Assembly (NCBI GenBank): GCA_951799405.1
Contig: OX637343.1
Location: forward strand, 7,192,001-7,256,000
From: Agapetus fuscipes
Lineage: Eukaryota; Arthropoda; Insecta; Trichoptera; Glossosomatidae
Direction: 5' to 3'
DNA length: 64,000 nucleotides
Shown: positions 9,501 through 20,060 of the stretch, in pieces
How the letters are laid out: each line of letters opens with the position of its first letter
How positions within the stretch are numbered: position 1 is the first letter of the stretch
The notes under the pieces: model-generated
Told to the model about the DNA's origin: nothing
The model's database searches: none
What the model saw: the letters and a program-made list of their open reading frames with translations, nothing else
Translations under genes and position numbers: made by a program

Positions 9501-9784
9501 ATTTCGATTTACGCAAGGTGAGTTTACGCAATTCTTTACACGAAAGTTTCCACTCCATGTGATCCTTATTGCGCAGCTATCTGCATCATCATCTATAAGC
9601 AATAACAATAACAATGTGCGCTGTTATTGGCCACCCCGATCACTTATCTCATATTTATTATAGCGACGGTCATAACCAGATTCCCTCGAGAGAATTGCAA
9701 ATGGTAAAAGGACGTGTTTTTTGCGACAAAGAAGCTTATTTTGTAAAAAAAACACTTTATTTTTCAGCGTTGTATCTTCTTATA

Positions 9785-10325
9785 CTGAAACTGTAACTCT
9801 GTCGCCATTCCGCTAGGGGTGGCCAGAGCCTCTGCAGAGATGCCTCCATTTCTTCCTATCCTGACATAGTACCTCTTTCAATCCATTCATATCCATCAAT
9901 ATTTTATGCATTTTCTTCTTTTACGCTCTCTTTGTATATCCTATTCTTTTACAATCTCCTAAATCTGATCATTCAATACTTTCTGGGTCGTCCCGATCTG
10001 TGGTCATCCCTTACCTCTTTTTCCTTTATACTTCCCCTGTATACATACTTTGTCAGTCTATCATCATTCATTGTTTCCACATGCCCAAACCATCTCATCA
10101 CATTCTTTTGTACCTTAACTTTCACATCCTCTTTCAACTTACATTCTTTCTATAAACATTCACTCCTAGCTCTATCCTTCAGAGTTTTTCCTAGCATGCT
10201 TCTCAAACGCTTCATTTCCACTGTACATACTTTACTCATCTCACTATCATTCACTGTCCATGCTTCACTTCCATACATCTTATATGTCTTGATAATATAT
10301 CCATTGATTAATATCGATTGATAAA
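9785..10325 (-). mobile_element. LINE family E, copy 2
   Basis: It is homologous to copy 1 throughout but frameshifted. It starts with gtaactctgtcgccattccg and extends further 5' than copy 1. Confidence 0.8.
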
Positions 10326-10377
10326 ATATCTCTCAAAAAAAATATCTAGTAATTAAAAATTAAATTAGGCTGAATTA

Positions 10378-10470
10378 TTTGGTGATCGCTGTTTTTGTGT
10401 GATCACACCTCAAAAGCCCTCTGCGAGCTTCCAAGTCGTTGCTGTAGAAAGCGCCGATTCTCAAGCATAT
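10378..10470 (-). repeat. SINE B, 3' fragment
   Basis: It matches the last ~90 bases of SINE B (tgtagaaagcgccgattctc, gagggctt-type block, tgagcgctg-like end) and lacks the tRNA-like head. Confidence 0.7.
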
Positions 10471-10570
10471 TATATTTTGTGAAAAATTATGTAAAATAAA
10501 GCCTTTTTTGTTACAATAAAAAAATTATGATATCATTCGATCACACTAATAATCAGGCCTCTCTTGGCGG

Positions 10571-10803
10571 CTATAATCTATAATCTAAGCTGCAAAGATA
10601 TGTAAACATTGAAGTCTCATATTAAATGCATGCCCACAGACAGGCACATATGTAGTTTCACGCCTACACATTCTGCATGTGTGCATACAAATAAACAAAA
10701 CCTCACATGAATATAAGCCTTGCAACTCCTGCCGCCTTTCCCTGAAATTGCACAAGTGAACCAATTTGCACAGCATGGGGTTCAGCCTCATACCAACCTA
10801 AGG
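10571..10803 (-). repeat. family C repeat, copy 1
   Basis: Family C reference entry. Consensus 5' end ttccttgacttataggttgg, then ctgaccaccca, cactttgccaatgtcacc, ctgtttcagggaaggtcgg, cacatgcggcatgtg, gcgcgaactt, and a 3' end tttgcaacttagatta with a (TAGAT)n-like tail. It is about 260 bp, non-coding, and has no terminal inverted repeats. The tail suggests a retroposon, but I see no clear pol III boxes. Confidence 0.85.
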
Positions 10804-10837
10804 AGCACAAAAAAAACACATAAGATAATGACGAATT

Positions 10838-11278
10838 TGATGACTATTTCAGCGCCGTTTCATGACAACTTGTAACTCCAAGCACGCTTTTTGATCTCTG
10901 CACGTAGAGATGTGCTTTCATCCTACTCTTGAGGTCATCAACTGTCCTTGACTTTAGGGCATCCGATTCCAGGTCATGGGGCCAGCTACTGCAAGCGCAC
11001 GGTCTCCGAAGACTGTTAGTCTTCCTTACAGCTTCTGCTCCGTTTTCTGCCGATCGGAGTGTGGGATCCCCTTCGGTGAGCACCTTTGGGACAATTGGCT
11101 GCTTAATGCAGTCTGGAGCTTTGTCGTGAAGCACTTTGTATGCCAGGAGATCCAGATTAATAGTCAGGAGATCCAAATTAATACGCTGTGGAATCCACAG
11201 CCAATGGAGCTTTCGCCGAAGTGGAGACATGGGGCAATATCTATGTTGGTCGTATATCAGCCGCGTGCTTGCGCTCAT
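10838..11278 (-). mobile_element. LINE family J, reverse transcriptase C-terminal end
   Basis: The minus strand encodes RRKLHWLWIPQRINLDLL, LAYKVLHDKAPDCI, LRSAENGAEAV and DDLKSRMKAHLYV. The LHWL..QRI...LAYK.LH pattern is the post-reverse-transcriptase region of Jockey/CR1-like LINEs. It inserted next to family C copy 2, with which it shares a fused open frame. Confidence 0.85.
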
Positions 11279-11532
11279 TCCTTGACTTATAGGTTGGTAT
11301 GCGGCTGACCACCCATGCTGTAGAATATGGTTCACTTTGCCAATGTCACTCCTGTTTCAGGCAAGAACGGCAAGAGTTGCAGGGTGTATGTCCATTTGAG
11401 ATTTGGGTTTTTATATTGTAAGTCCACATGCGGCATGTTTAGGCGCGAACTCATACGTGTCTTGACTACTTGTGAAAATGCATTTAATGGGAATCCCTAG
11501 TGTTACACATCTTTGCAACTTAGATTAGATTA
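11279..11532 (+). repeat. family C repeat, copy 2
   Basis: Near full-length, with the end cttagattagatt. Confidence 0.85.
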
Positions 11533-11542
11533 ATCCGTTGTT

Positions 11543-11690
11543 CTGAGGGGGATCTCCCATGCTGTCATAACTTGCTCGACTTTTGCCAGTGTGACCCCGG
11601 TCTAAGGGAAAGGCGCTGTGAAAATGTATATAATGTGAATCCTTAACATTACATATAATATTTGCCACTTAGATTAGACTGTAACATGAG
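11543..11690 (+). repeat. family C, divergent partial copy
   Basis: It shares gggggatctcccatgctgtc and cttttgccagtgtgacccc with 38060-38285, so these two form a C subfamily lacking the middle. Confidence 0.6.
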
Positions 11691-11976
11691 ATGAGCATAC
11701 ATTCCATTGCAGTAATCCAGTTATTTCAATCAGAAACCACAGGAGGGTTGCTTCCCTGTGGCTCCTCCTGAAGGCAGCAGATTCAGGAGTAACTTTACAC
11801 TGACACCTATTCATCATGTTGCGATGTGTTGACGCCATCCTTTCTCAACTTTTATTGAACGGCGAGTTTTCTCACTTCGGTGTTTCAATAAATTATCTCT
11901 GTTAGTTGGCAAGTTGTCGGGCAGGCTCTGCAGGGTGCGTGCGGCAGTTCCACTAATGCTGTATGAGTGATGGTCT

Positions 11977-12023
11977 GGGGGAGGGAGGGGGTGTCAGGGG
12001 GATGGGTGTTAGGGGGTGGGGGA
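11977..12023 (+). other. G-quadruplex-type G-run cluster
   Basis: Seven runs of three to five or more G are separated by one to five bases on the plus strand. This meets the usual sequence rule for a G-quadruplex. No gene lies near. Confidence 0.7.
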
Positions 12024-12383
12024 GCTTTCAACAAATTGTCAATCCTGCCGGCAGACACGCGCACACTGTCTACCACAAGACGTATCTCAAGACTTTACTC
12101 AAGCTGCCCTTGCGTAACACTGACGTAACAACACATCACCAAGACGTAAAAGTAACTAAAAGGTAACTGAACGTTTACTTGCGTTTGTCACATATTTATT
12201 CCTACAAGTAAGGAAGCCAGCACACGTCAAGCATACGATTAATGTTTTTTATGATTTTACTGGGTTCTCGTTTAATTAAACTGTAATTATTTAAAAGATA
12301 AAAAGTAAAAACAACTTTGTTTACGATTACTTTGAGTATATTTTAATTCCAATTAAAATATACTGGTGGAATTAAAATACAGT

Positions 12384-12618
12384 GCTATTCTTAGACATTT
12401 TAGTCGTCCGTTGAGCCCACACTTTGACAAACTAATGATGCATTTGTATGAAGACCTGTCAATCCAAGATGGCCGCAAGTGAACAGCTGATTTGTCTTCA
12501 TACAAATATTACAAAATTCGGTAGGTAAGAATGACCGTGCTGATGAAACTTCCAGCGCAGGCACCATTAGTTTGTAAAAGCGTAGGCTCAACTGACGACT
12601 AAAATGTTTAAGAATAGC
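12384..12618. mobile_element. MITE M1 with ~55-bp inverted ends
   Basis: The left end gctattcttagacatttta and the inverted right end pair over about 55 bases with few mismatches. Inside are the 66-bp palindromic element (12442-12507) and an arm of MITE M2 (about 12508-12560), so this is a nested structure. Confidence 0.8.
12442..12507 (+). mobile_element. 66-bp palindromic mini-element, copy 1
   Basis: It has a perfect 14-bp inverted pair (atttgtatgaagac) around a core containing tccaagatggccgcaag and gaacagctgat. Same-length copy at 24841-24906; partial copy at 28419-28475. Confidence 0.8.
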
Positions 12619-12696
12619 CCCGTAAGTAATCGAAACAAAGCTGTTTCTACTTTTCATCTTTTACAAAATTGCAATTATTTATTTAAAAATAATTTA

Positions 12697-12880
12697 TCTC
12701 ACACGATTTGGTTCACAATTTGCAAAAAGTGATTTCTAGCTCTGGCTTTCGACTTCATGGCTCAATGTTTTAATTGACACTCTCTGATGCCCTTTTGCAG
12801 TTCCTTTATATAGGTACAAAGGAGATCTTTCTTGGATATTAGATCTTTCGCTCATACCAAACCGCCTGCCTTAGTACTAC
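12697..12880 (+). repeat. family K repeat, copy 1
   Basis: It is homologous to 58607-58771 and 59261-59427, sharing tttggttcacaa, gatttctagctctggcttt, ggctcaatgtttta and agatctttcttg. Class unknown. Confidence 0.7.
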
Positions 12881-13311
12881 CATCATGGATCATACTGGAC
12901 TGTTCTACACACATTATTGTACCTGTACAGGTGCGTAGGTGCTCTAAGTTGGTAACAATATCCATGCTGCACATTTTTAAAATAATATTTTAGTTCAACG
13001 TTTTTATGCTGATACTATTTTCGTATCTCAATTTTTTTTGCGATATTTTAAAATTCCTTATCAAGAAACGAGCTGCTTCTAGAGGGAGACTTTCTTAGAA
13101 CAATAATAATAAGTCATCTTTTTAAGAAAGTAGCGTTTAATTAACGTCGAGAGGCCTGACAAGACACAAGGAGAAGATAATTAACAAATCACATTAACGA
13201 GTAATGAAATTTTAATTGAGAGCTAAGTGTTTTATGTCTCGTAGCTGTGAGTAGCCGTTATAGAGCTAATCACAGATCCAGCAAGCCATTTACGGATAAA
13301 TGTTACTCACG

Positions 13312-13737
13312 GATGTCAAGTGATGTGAGACATGTCACCTACGGATGTCAAGTGATGTGAGACATGTCACCTACGGATGTCAAGTGATGTGAGACATGTC
13401 ACCTACGGATGTCAAGTGATGTGAGACATGTCACCTACGGATTCCAAGTGATGCGAGACATGTCCCCTACGGATGTCAAGTGATGCGAGACATGTCCCCT
13501 ACGGATGTCAAGTGATGTGAGACATGTCACCTACGGATGTCAAGTGATGTCAGACAAGCCACCCACCGATGCCAAGTGATGTGAGACATGTCACCTACGG
13601 ATGTCAAGTGATGCGAGACATGTCCCCTACGGATGTCAAGTGATGTGAGACATGTCACCTACGGATGTCAAGTGATGTCAGACAAGCCACCCACGGATGC
13701 CAAGTGATGTGAGACATGTCACCCATGGATGTCATAT
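13312..13737 (+). repeat. 32-bp minisatellite, about 13 copies
   Basis: The unit is acggatgtcaagtgatgtg plus agacatgtcacct, 32 bases, tandem with a few substitutions (for example gacaagccaccca variants in two units). Confidence 0.95.
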
Positions 13738-13827
13738 TACAATATTCCTTTCGACTTATTATTGACAAATGACCTCCAGCTGTTGCAAAATGACAAAAAC
13801 GTTATTTTGGCCAATAATAATACTGAT

Positions 13828-13975
13828 ATTAGGATAATTTGTTAGATGAGCGCAGTTTTTGTGTGAAACACACCTCAAAACCGAAGGCAAGTATTATCTT
13901 CACCAGAAAACGCCAATTCCAGATGCCGTGACGCTGGATGGATTTTTGGTAACCGGTCTTTTTAAAGACACAGGA
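13828..13975 (-). repeat. SINE B, decayed 3' part
   Basis: It keeps gcgcagtttttgtgtg, the cgccaattc motif, gctggatgg and ggtaaccggtcttt in the right order, with many changes. Confidence 0.6.
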
Positions 13976-14837
13976 ATTTTTCTGTACTGTATTTTTTTGT
14001 ACAAACGGATATACTGTTTTTCACATATTTCTCCAGCCATTCATCTCTCATGCCTTTCTCTTCCGCCTTTCTCCATCAGGGTTCTGCCCCATATGTACGC
14101 ACTGATTGGGAATATTCTCTCGACGTGAAGAATAGAGTAGCATCTCATGACCAACAATAGGAAGATGGTCTCATTCTGATGATGGAAGGCGCCATTCTCT
14201 GTGGCTTTACCTAATCTTAATAAGATCCTCACATTTATAATAATTGCTCGGTGCTATATGTATCTGTATTCTTGTATGTGTGAGGGGGCCTATAGAGGCT
14301 ATATAGGCTATGGAGGCCTGTATTCAGCGCTGATTGGAGATCTGAGATAATGTTAAATGGTTTTTGGTGAATTCACAGTCGCGCAAGACGCGCGCTGATC
14401 CCTGGACCAGCTGAGGCGCAGTGACGTCACAGCACCGCAAATCTCACAAGCGGAGACTTTAAATAGCAACATGGAATAACACAAGCGCGCACTTTACAAT
14501 TTATGCAGAAGTTTCAGAATGTAAGAAGAAAGTGAAAAAAAAACCGGATGGACTCCGAGCACTCAAAATATTCCTCGGCCATGTGACATCACCCATAGGA
14601 AATAAAAAATAGACCGAGAAAGGCTGAAGAAGAAGAAGAAGACTAACATAAAGATCTGTACTGCAAAAAATAAACATTGCGTCAACTCACTTTTCGTAAA
14701 TAGATAAACGTGTATCAAAACATTACTCTATGATGAAAACTAATTCACTATGCAGGGGTGCTATTGTATCTTCCATGCTTACCTCATGATACCTCGGGGC
14801 ATTGATCAGAATCAGCAGCAAGCGCCAGGTCTGTAGT
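13976..14837. other. no gene recognised
   Basis: There is a family-D-like patch near 14680-14790 (cgtaaatagataaacgtg, then cactatgcaggggtg). The GC-richer stretch around 14380-14450 has no frame I recognise. Confidence 0.45.
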
Positions 14838-15062
14838 CTAGTAGTTTACGCTATGGACTCGCAATCCAAACGTCTTGAGTTTGAGAACCCAAAAAATATT
14901 ATTTTAAAACATGCTCTTCGCTCAGCTAAAACCTCATTTGCCTTAAAAAAAGATCGGTCATAAAAGGTGTCAAAGAAAATGGGTCTTGTTTGAGAATTGG
15001 CTCTTTCTAAAGACGACGAAGCCCGCAGAGGACTCTTGAGGTGTGATATATACAAAACATCA
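14838..15062 (+). mobile_element. SINE B, divergent copy
   Basis: Recognisable from gtagtttacgctatggactcg through tgcgtcttcgctcagc-like middle to gaggactcttgaggtgtg. The B box is degraded. Confidence 0.75.
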
Positions 15063-15285
15063 CAGTGCATTGAGTGGTAGCCTCGACGTTGTCCGCGTTA
15101 CAGCTTAAGTCGTGACTATGTTTAGTGCGGGTCTCTGCATGGCGCTCCAGTGGCCTGACCGCACGCACTATTAATCACGGCTGACTAATGGTGATGATGA
15201 TGTAGATGCGGGGTGAGGGGGGGGGGGGGAATTAAGGGAGGACTCCCTTAACGCAGCGCTCTACGCGGCGTAGCAATCTAACAGA

Positions 15286-15955
15286 TGAGCCTTCCAGGTC
15301 TCAGTTTGTAATATGGAAATACACCAAGACTGAGCCTTCCTGGTCTCAGGCAGGAATATGTAAATACACGAGGACTAAGCCCTCCGGGTCTCAGACAGTA
15401 ATATGTAAATACACAAAGACTGAGCCCTCCTGGTCTCCGGCAGGAATATGTAAATACACGAAGACTGAGCCTTCCAGGTCTCAGTTTGTAATATGGAAAT
15501 ACACGAAGACTAAGGCCTCCTGGTCTCAGGCAGTAATATGTAAATACACGAGGACTAAGTCCTCCTGGTCTCAGGCAGTAGTATGTAAATACACATGGAC
15601 TGAGCTCTGCTTGTCTCAGTTTGTAATATGTAAATACACATGGACTGAGCCCTGCTTGTCTCAGACAGTAATATGTAAATACACATGGACTGAGCCTTGC
15701 TTGTCTCAGACAGTAATATGTACATACACGAGGACTGAGCCCTCCTGGTCTCAGGCAGTAATATGGAAATACAAGAGGACTGAGCCCTCCTGGTCTCATA
15801 CAGTAATATGTAAATACACATGGACTGAGCCCTGCTTTACTCAGACAGTAATATGTACATACACGAGGACTGACCCCTCCTGGTCTCAGACAGTAATATG
15901 TATGTACATACACGAGGACTGAGCCTTTCTGGTCTCAGGCAGTAATATGGAAATA
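15286..15955. repeat. 45-bp minisatellite, about 15 copies
   Basis: The unit is tgagccctcctggtctcag plus gcagtaatatgtaaatac plus acgaggac, 45 bases. Because 45 is a multiple of three, both strands show long open frames (211 codons minus, 103 plus) made only of the repeat. No evidence of translation. Confidence 0.95.
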
Positions 15956-16550
15956 TGTCACAAGGACTTCGTTTTTTCGGTCTGTGCTTGTGTTGCCTGT
16001 TACCAATTGGAGATGTATGTGTGCGACCAGCATTTATTGATGAAAGAATGATAACATGATGATACTAGATGATGCGATTATAATATATTCTTACTTTGTA
16101 TCTGAACAACGATTGTACTTTTAAAACTTTAACTTGAACCGCCCAGCTGTGTCTCACGTCTCCTTGCGCTTCAGGAGGTGACAACTGCAAGAGTTAATAA
16201 CAGTTTCGAATATTAGACGAACCGTCATCGGAGAACTTTCATAATGTCAATGAAGCCAAAGTCTTCAGGTGGAACCCTTTTTGTAAAGCGGTCGTAGCTC
16301 CAGTTTAAGTTAATCTGCAGGGAGCGCGCTATCCAGGGTTACTGTTACGTCATCTCGCTTTAAGATTGAGGTTTCAGTAAAAAGTGAACAGCAGGGCAGC
16401 GCGCAAAAAGTGACAGAGAGAGGAGGAGGGAGACAGATACAGCAGATGGTGCGTGCAGGGGGGGACGAGGGGACACCTGGAGGGGGGGTGGGGAGAGGAC
16501 AGGGAGGGAAGGAGAGCACAGAGGTAGGTGAGGCTAGCTTTATTTTTTTA
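15956..16550. other. no gene recognised; purine-rich strand
   Basis: 16396-16530 is strongly G/A-rich on the plus strand, with G runs of up to seven near 16458-16495. The rest is featureless. Confidence 0.5.
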
Positions 16551-16650
16551 AATAGTCCAGTGGTAACACTTCGGACTCGTTAATAGAAGGTTGTGGGTTG
16601 TGAATTCTGACGGAGCATAAAAATATACCATTCATATTTTCAAATATGCT
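16551..16650 (+). repeat. SINE B, 5' half only
   Basis: It contains the head (tagtccagtggtaacacttc) and the first part of the body, and stops at ttcaaatatgct, immediately before a complete copy in the same orientation. Confidence 0.8.
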
Positions 16651-16962
16651 AGACCGGTCCGAAGTTCAGTAGTAACACTTCGGACTCGTAAATGGAAGGT
16701 TGAGGGTTGTGAATTCCGACGGAGCATAAAAAATGCACCATTCATATTTTCAAATATGCTTTTCGTTGGGTTGAAAAATTCATTTACCTTTACCAAAGAC
16801 CGGTCACCAAAGGTCCATCCAACCATACAGCATTTGGGTCTTGCTTGAAAATTTAAGCTTTCTATAGCGCGATCAAGCTCGCGGAGGGCTCTTGAGGTGT
16901 GATTCACACAAAAACAGCGCTCACCAAATAAATCATCCTAATATTATTATTATTATTATCAG
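16651..16962 (+). mobile_element. SINE B, full-length monomer
   Basis: Family B reference entry. Consensus: gaccggtccgtagtccagtg (A-box region), ggactcgtaaatgg, gggttcgaatccc (B box), ttcaaatatgctcttcgct, accggtcaccaaaggtcc, ttgagaattggcgctttcta, cgaccaagctcgc, gagggctcttgaggtgtg, agcgctcaccaaataaatc and an (ATT)n tail. The loop ctcgtaa suggests a tRNA-Thr(CGT)-like ancestor. This copy keeps the (ATT)n tail; its B box is altered to tgggttgtgaattcc. Confidence 0.9.
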
Positions 16963-17063
16963 AACGTGTAAGCTTCAACTGTGTAATACGTGTCTGCTTG
17001 TATTGCATCAAATGTCAGTAAATATTTGCAACATAGATTATTATTGATTATGTTGTATTATTG

Positions 17064-17195
17064 TTTTTATGTTGTAGGTTCACATGCGGCATGTGCAAGC
17101 GCAAACTTGTACCTACGTGTCTGCTTGAGAGAATGCACATAATGAGAATCCCCAATGTAAGATATCTTTGCAACTTAGATTAGATTAGATTACTG
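17064..17195 (+). repeat. family C, 3' half
   Basis: It starts at tgtaggttcacatgcgg and ends in cttagattagattagatt. Confidence 0.8.
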
Positions 17196-17378
17196 ATTAA
17201 GGACTGTATCAAGCATTTCATCTATCTAATGACAATCTGTTTAGCTGTTTACATTGCGGGATTGCCGGGGAACCAGGCGCGTAACGCTGCGGGGACTCTA
17301 CAACAACTCACGGCACAACACTACCTGATTGTTTATTACGTGATCACTAGAGAAGGGGGCAAATACCGGATACCGGAT

Positions 17379-17600
17379 AAAACTGTAACTCTGTCGCCAT
17401 TCCGCTAGGGGTGGCCAGAGCCTCTGCAGAGCTCCTGACATCCCTCTTTCAATTCATTCATATCCATCACCTATTTCATGCATTTTCTTCTTATACGCTC
17501 ACTTTGTACATCCCATTCTTTCACAATCTCTTCAACTTGATCACTCTGATATTTTTCTTGGTCGTCCCTTACCTCTTTTTCCTTTCACACTTCTATAATC
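17379..17600 (-). mobile_element. LINE family E, copy 3
   Basis: It matches 8838-9060 with a deletion early on; the tail end is actgtaactctgtcgcc. Confidence 0.8.
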
Positions 17601-17662
17601 TATAATCTCTATAATCTAAGCTGCAAGGATATGTTAATATTTAAGGCTCACCTCTGTACATA
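17600..17662 (-). repeat. family C, 3' fragment
   Basis: Only the tail (tataatctataatctc) and the first ~45 bases of the 3' end remain. Confidence 0.6.
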
Positions 17663-17806
17663 TAGGAATACCGCGGTGACTTGGACCCATTTCACCATTC
17701 TCGAGAAAACTTAGGAAATGTCGGCAGTACTTGGTTGGGGGTCCGTAGAAAACTTCAGATTAGGAGTAAGATAAAAGATCCGTTAGTTCTGAACCAAAGC
17801 CCATTC

Positions 17807-17913
17807 AGGATAAAAGAAAAACAGCTTTGTTTTCGATTACGTGAGTATATATATTTTTATACCACAACCGGTTTCGCCAACATCCGTTTGCATCGTCAGT
17901 TTTCTTTTATCCT
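17807..17913 (-). mobile_element. Penelope-like fragment P1 with hammerhead-like motif
   Basis: The minus strand reads ctgacga, a stem gcaaac/gttggc, then gaaaccggttgtgg. Outer 14-bp inverted repeats (aggataaaagaaaa) flank it. Close relative: 48031-48157. The accggt and gaaacc context is common in arthropod Penelope-like repeats. Confidence 0.55.
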
Positions 17914-18206
17914 CAAATGATTCATTCAGCAAGCAGGAAAATAGCCATTGAACAATACTTAAATACTTTATAAGAATAGTTTTGCATCAGTCATCTTATC
18001 GCTGTATTGATATTCAGCCTCTTTCATATCTCTATACCTATGGACCTTCATTCAAAAATATTTTTTCCCGATCTTTTTCCAGAATGGTTGATTAGAGATT
18101 AAAGAAAGAAAGAAGCAAAAAAAATGTATGACAACTAAATCACTCTCTAGGATTGCCGTTGTATTTCCATGCGATAACCAATTTATGCAATTGACGCAGT
18201 TTATGA

Positions 18207-18440
18207 CCGGTCGGTAGTCCAATGGCAACACTTCGGACTCGTAAATGGAAGTTTGTGGATTCGAATCCCGGTGGAGCAGAAAAAATATAACATTTAAATC
18301 TTCAAATATGCTTTTCGCTGGGTTAAAAAATTCATACAACCTTTACCAAAGACCGGTCACTAAAAGGTCCATCCAACCTTACAGCAACTGGGTCTTGTTT
18401 GAGTATTGGCGCTTTGTAGCGACGACCAAGCTCGTAAACA
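18207..18440 (+). mobile_element. SINE B, 3'-truncated
   Basis: The head and body are complete to gacgaccaagctcgta, then unrelated sequence. The cut coincides with the B-A dimer junction position, but no A unit follows. Confidence 0.85.
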
Positions 18441-19350
18441 CCTCTGCGTCACTACAACAAGTGTCATAAACCCCTAGATTCTCTGAAATCTAGAGATTCT
18501 CCCACACAGGATTTCTTTAAATAATTAACATTGTAATTGTTTGAGCGGATTGTGAGTAGGTATTGTTGTCTATGGGTCACAGACTGTCAAGTTCTTTACT
18601 CTTTTAGCCATTTATTAGCCTTGTCCATCATTGCATAATGTAGATAATAAGGTAGGTACATAAGTAAAAATAACAATTAGTGATATAATGATTAGTTTGT
18701 TAGTATATAATAATGAAATTAGAGTAGAAATAATAATGCGCCAATGTACTGGAATGATCTTGAGTTCTTTTTCAATGTCTGGGACTAAACCAAATGGACC
18801 TCTCTGGTAGAAAAATTTAACCTTTACAAAGGACGAATTTTGCGTGGTAGATAGAGTTAGTTGGTGCAAAGCGCCAGATAGTCAAGAACCACGAGTGATC
18901 ACAAGCTGTAAAATAAATTATCTTTAAAAAGTAAATGTTAAAGTTGGTAAATAAAGTGGCGGTTTTTTTTTTTTTTTTTTTGTGCACAACAGGTCACCCT
19001 TATTACAGTGCACCCTCACAGCTATCAACACGCTGGGAGGAACTCTATTGCAAGATTTTTAAATGTTAATAAATTACACTCAAAAATGTCCATATTAGAC
19101 TTATTTAAGAGCTTTATACTCCGAGTCACAGGGTGTTGCGCCACGACATAATAGATTAACTTGAGAAAACAAAACGATACTTTTGTATTCAGTAACCGTC
19201 ACGATGGAAACATTTATTCAGCTGATACCGGGTATCTGCCCCAACTCTAATCAACACAAATAACACGTCACTTGTAAGTATAACAGTCGTCAGTGTTTAC
19301 CTTAATTCACTTCATGAGAAACAATAGTACTCAACAATATTGTTACGAAT
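18441..19350. other. no gene recognised
   Basis: AT-rich, with a poly-T run of about 20 near 18963-18982 and no repeat family in common with the rest of the window. Confidence 0.5.
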
Positions 19351-19589
19351 GTATGAGTTTATATTTTTTATGGTTTGTGTATTAACACTGTGAAAATTCA
19401 TGTTTTTTCGATTGTTATATAAATAAATAACACCTTATTAACTTTAAAACACTGTTTATATTTCACAAAAATATCATAAATTTAAAAAATTAAATTTTAG
19501 ATTAACTACTAAAATTTAATTTTTTAAATTTATGATATTTTTGTGAAATATAAACAGTGTTTTAAAGTTAATAAGGTGTATGAGTTTAT
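19351..19589. repeat. perfect 71-bp inverted repeat inside a 12-bp direct repeat
   Basis: The arms 19430-19500 and 19509-19579 are exact complements, separated by 8 bases (attaacta). The block lies between direct repeats gtatgagtttat (19351-19362, 19578-19589), as if a ~215-bp piece had inserted with a target duplication. Confidence 0.9.
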
Positions 19590-19661
19590 GTCTGTGTTTT
19601 TATTTGCTTGTAAATGTGTGTATAGAATTTGATAGTTGTACTTCACGTATTTACTCGAACA

Positions 19662-20060
19662 TCCAGCACTCATCTGTCACCAGACTGAGAGACTATGTGG
19701 CCGACATCCAGCACTCATCTGTCACCAGACTGAGAGACTATGTGGCCGACATCCACCACTCATCTGTCACCAGACTGAGAGACTATGTGGCCGACATCCA
19801 CCACTCTGTCACCAGACTGAGAGACTATGTGGCCGACATCCACCACTCATCTGTCACCAGACTGAGAGACTATGTGGCCGGCATCCACCACTCATCTGTC
19901 ACCAGACTGAGAGACTATGTGGCCGACATCCACCACTCATCTGTCACCAGGCTGAGACACTGTGTGGCCGACATCCACCACTCATTTGTCACCAGGCCGA
20001 GAGACTGTGTGGCCGACATCCATTACTCGTTTGTCACCAGGCTGAGAGAAACCTCTCGGC
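19662..20060 (+). repeat. 45-bp minisatellite, nine copies
   Basis: The unit is caccactcatctgtcaccag plus actgagagactatg plus tggccgacatc. One unit lacks three bases (actctgtc in place of actcatctgtc), so two plus-strand frames stay open through the whole array (179 and 162 codons). The repeat is unrelated in sequence to the 45-bp array at 15286. Confidence 0.95.

Larger units (their letters stand above)
8350..9552. mobile_element. MITE family D, split by nested insertions
   Basis: The left arm (about 8355-8445: aagtataaaacgttgcgtaa, then the block around tggaatatacg) and the right arm (9501-9552: tttacgcaaggtgagtttac) are inverted relatives. Between them sits a pogo-like element (8463-9500). 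Other D copies are near 26296, 35325, 47150, 48826 and 60515. Confidence 0.65.

Noticed and set aside
15278..15913. 211-codon open frame of 15-residue repeats on the minus strand
   Set aside because: It consists wholly of a 45-bp minisatellite with frames open on both strands; no start context, splice sites or domain.
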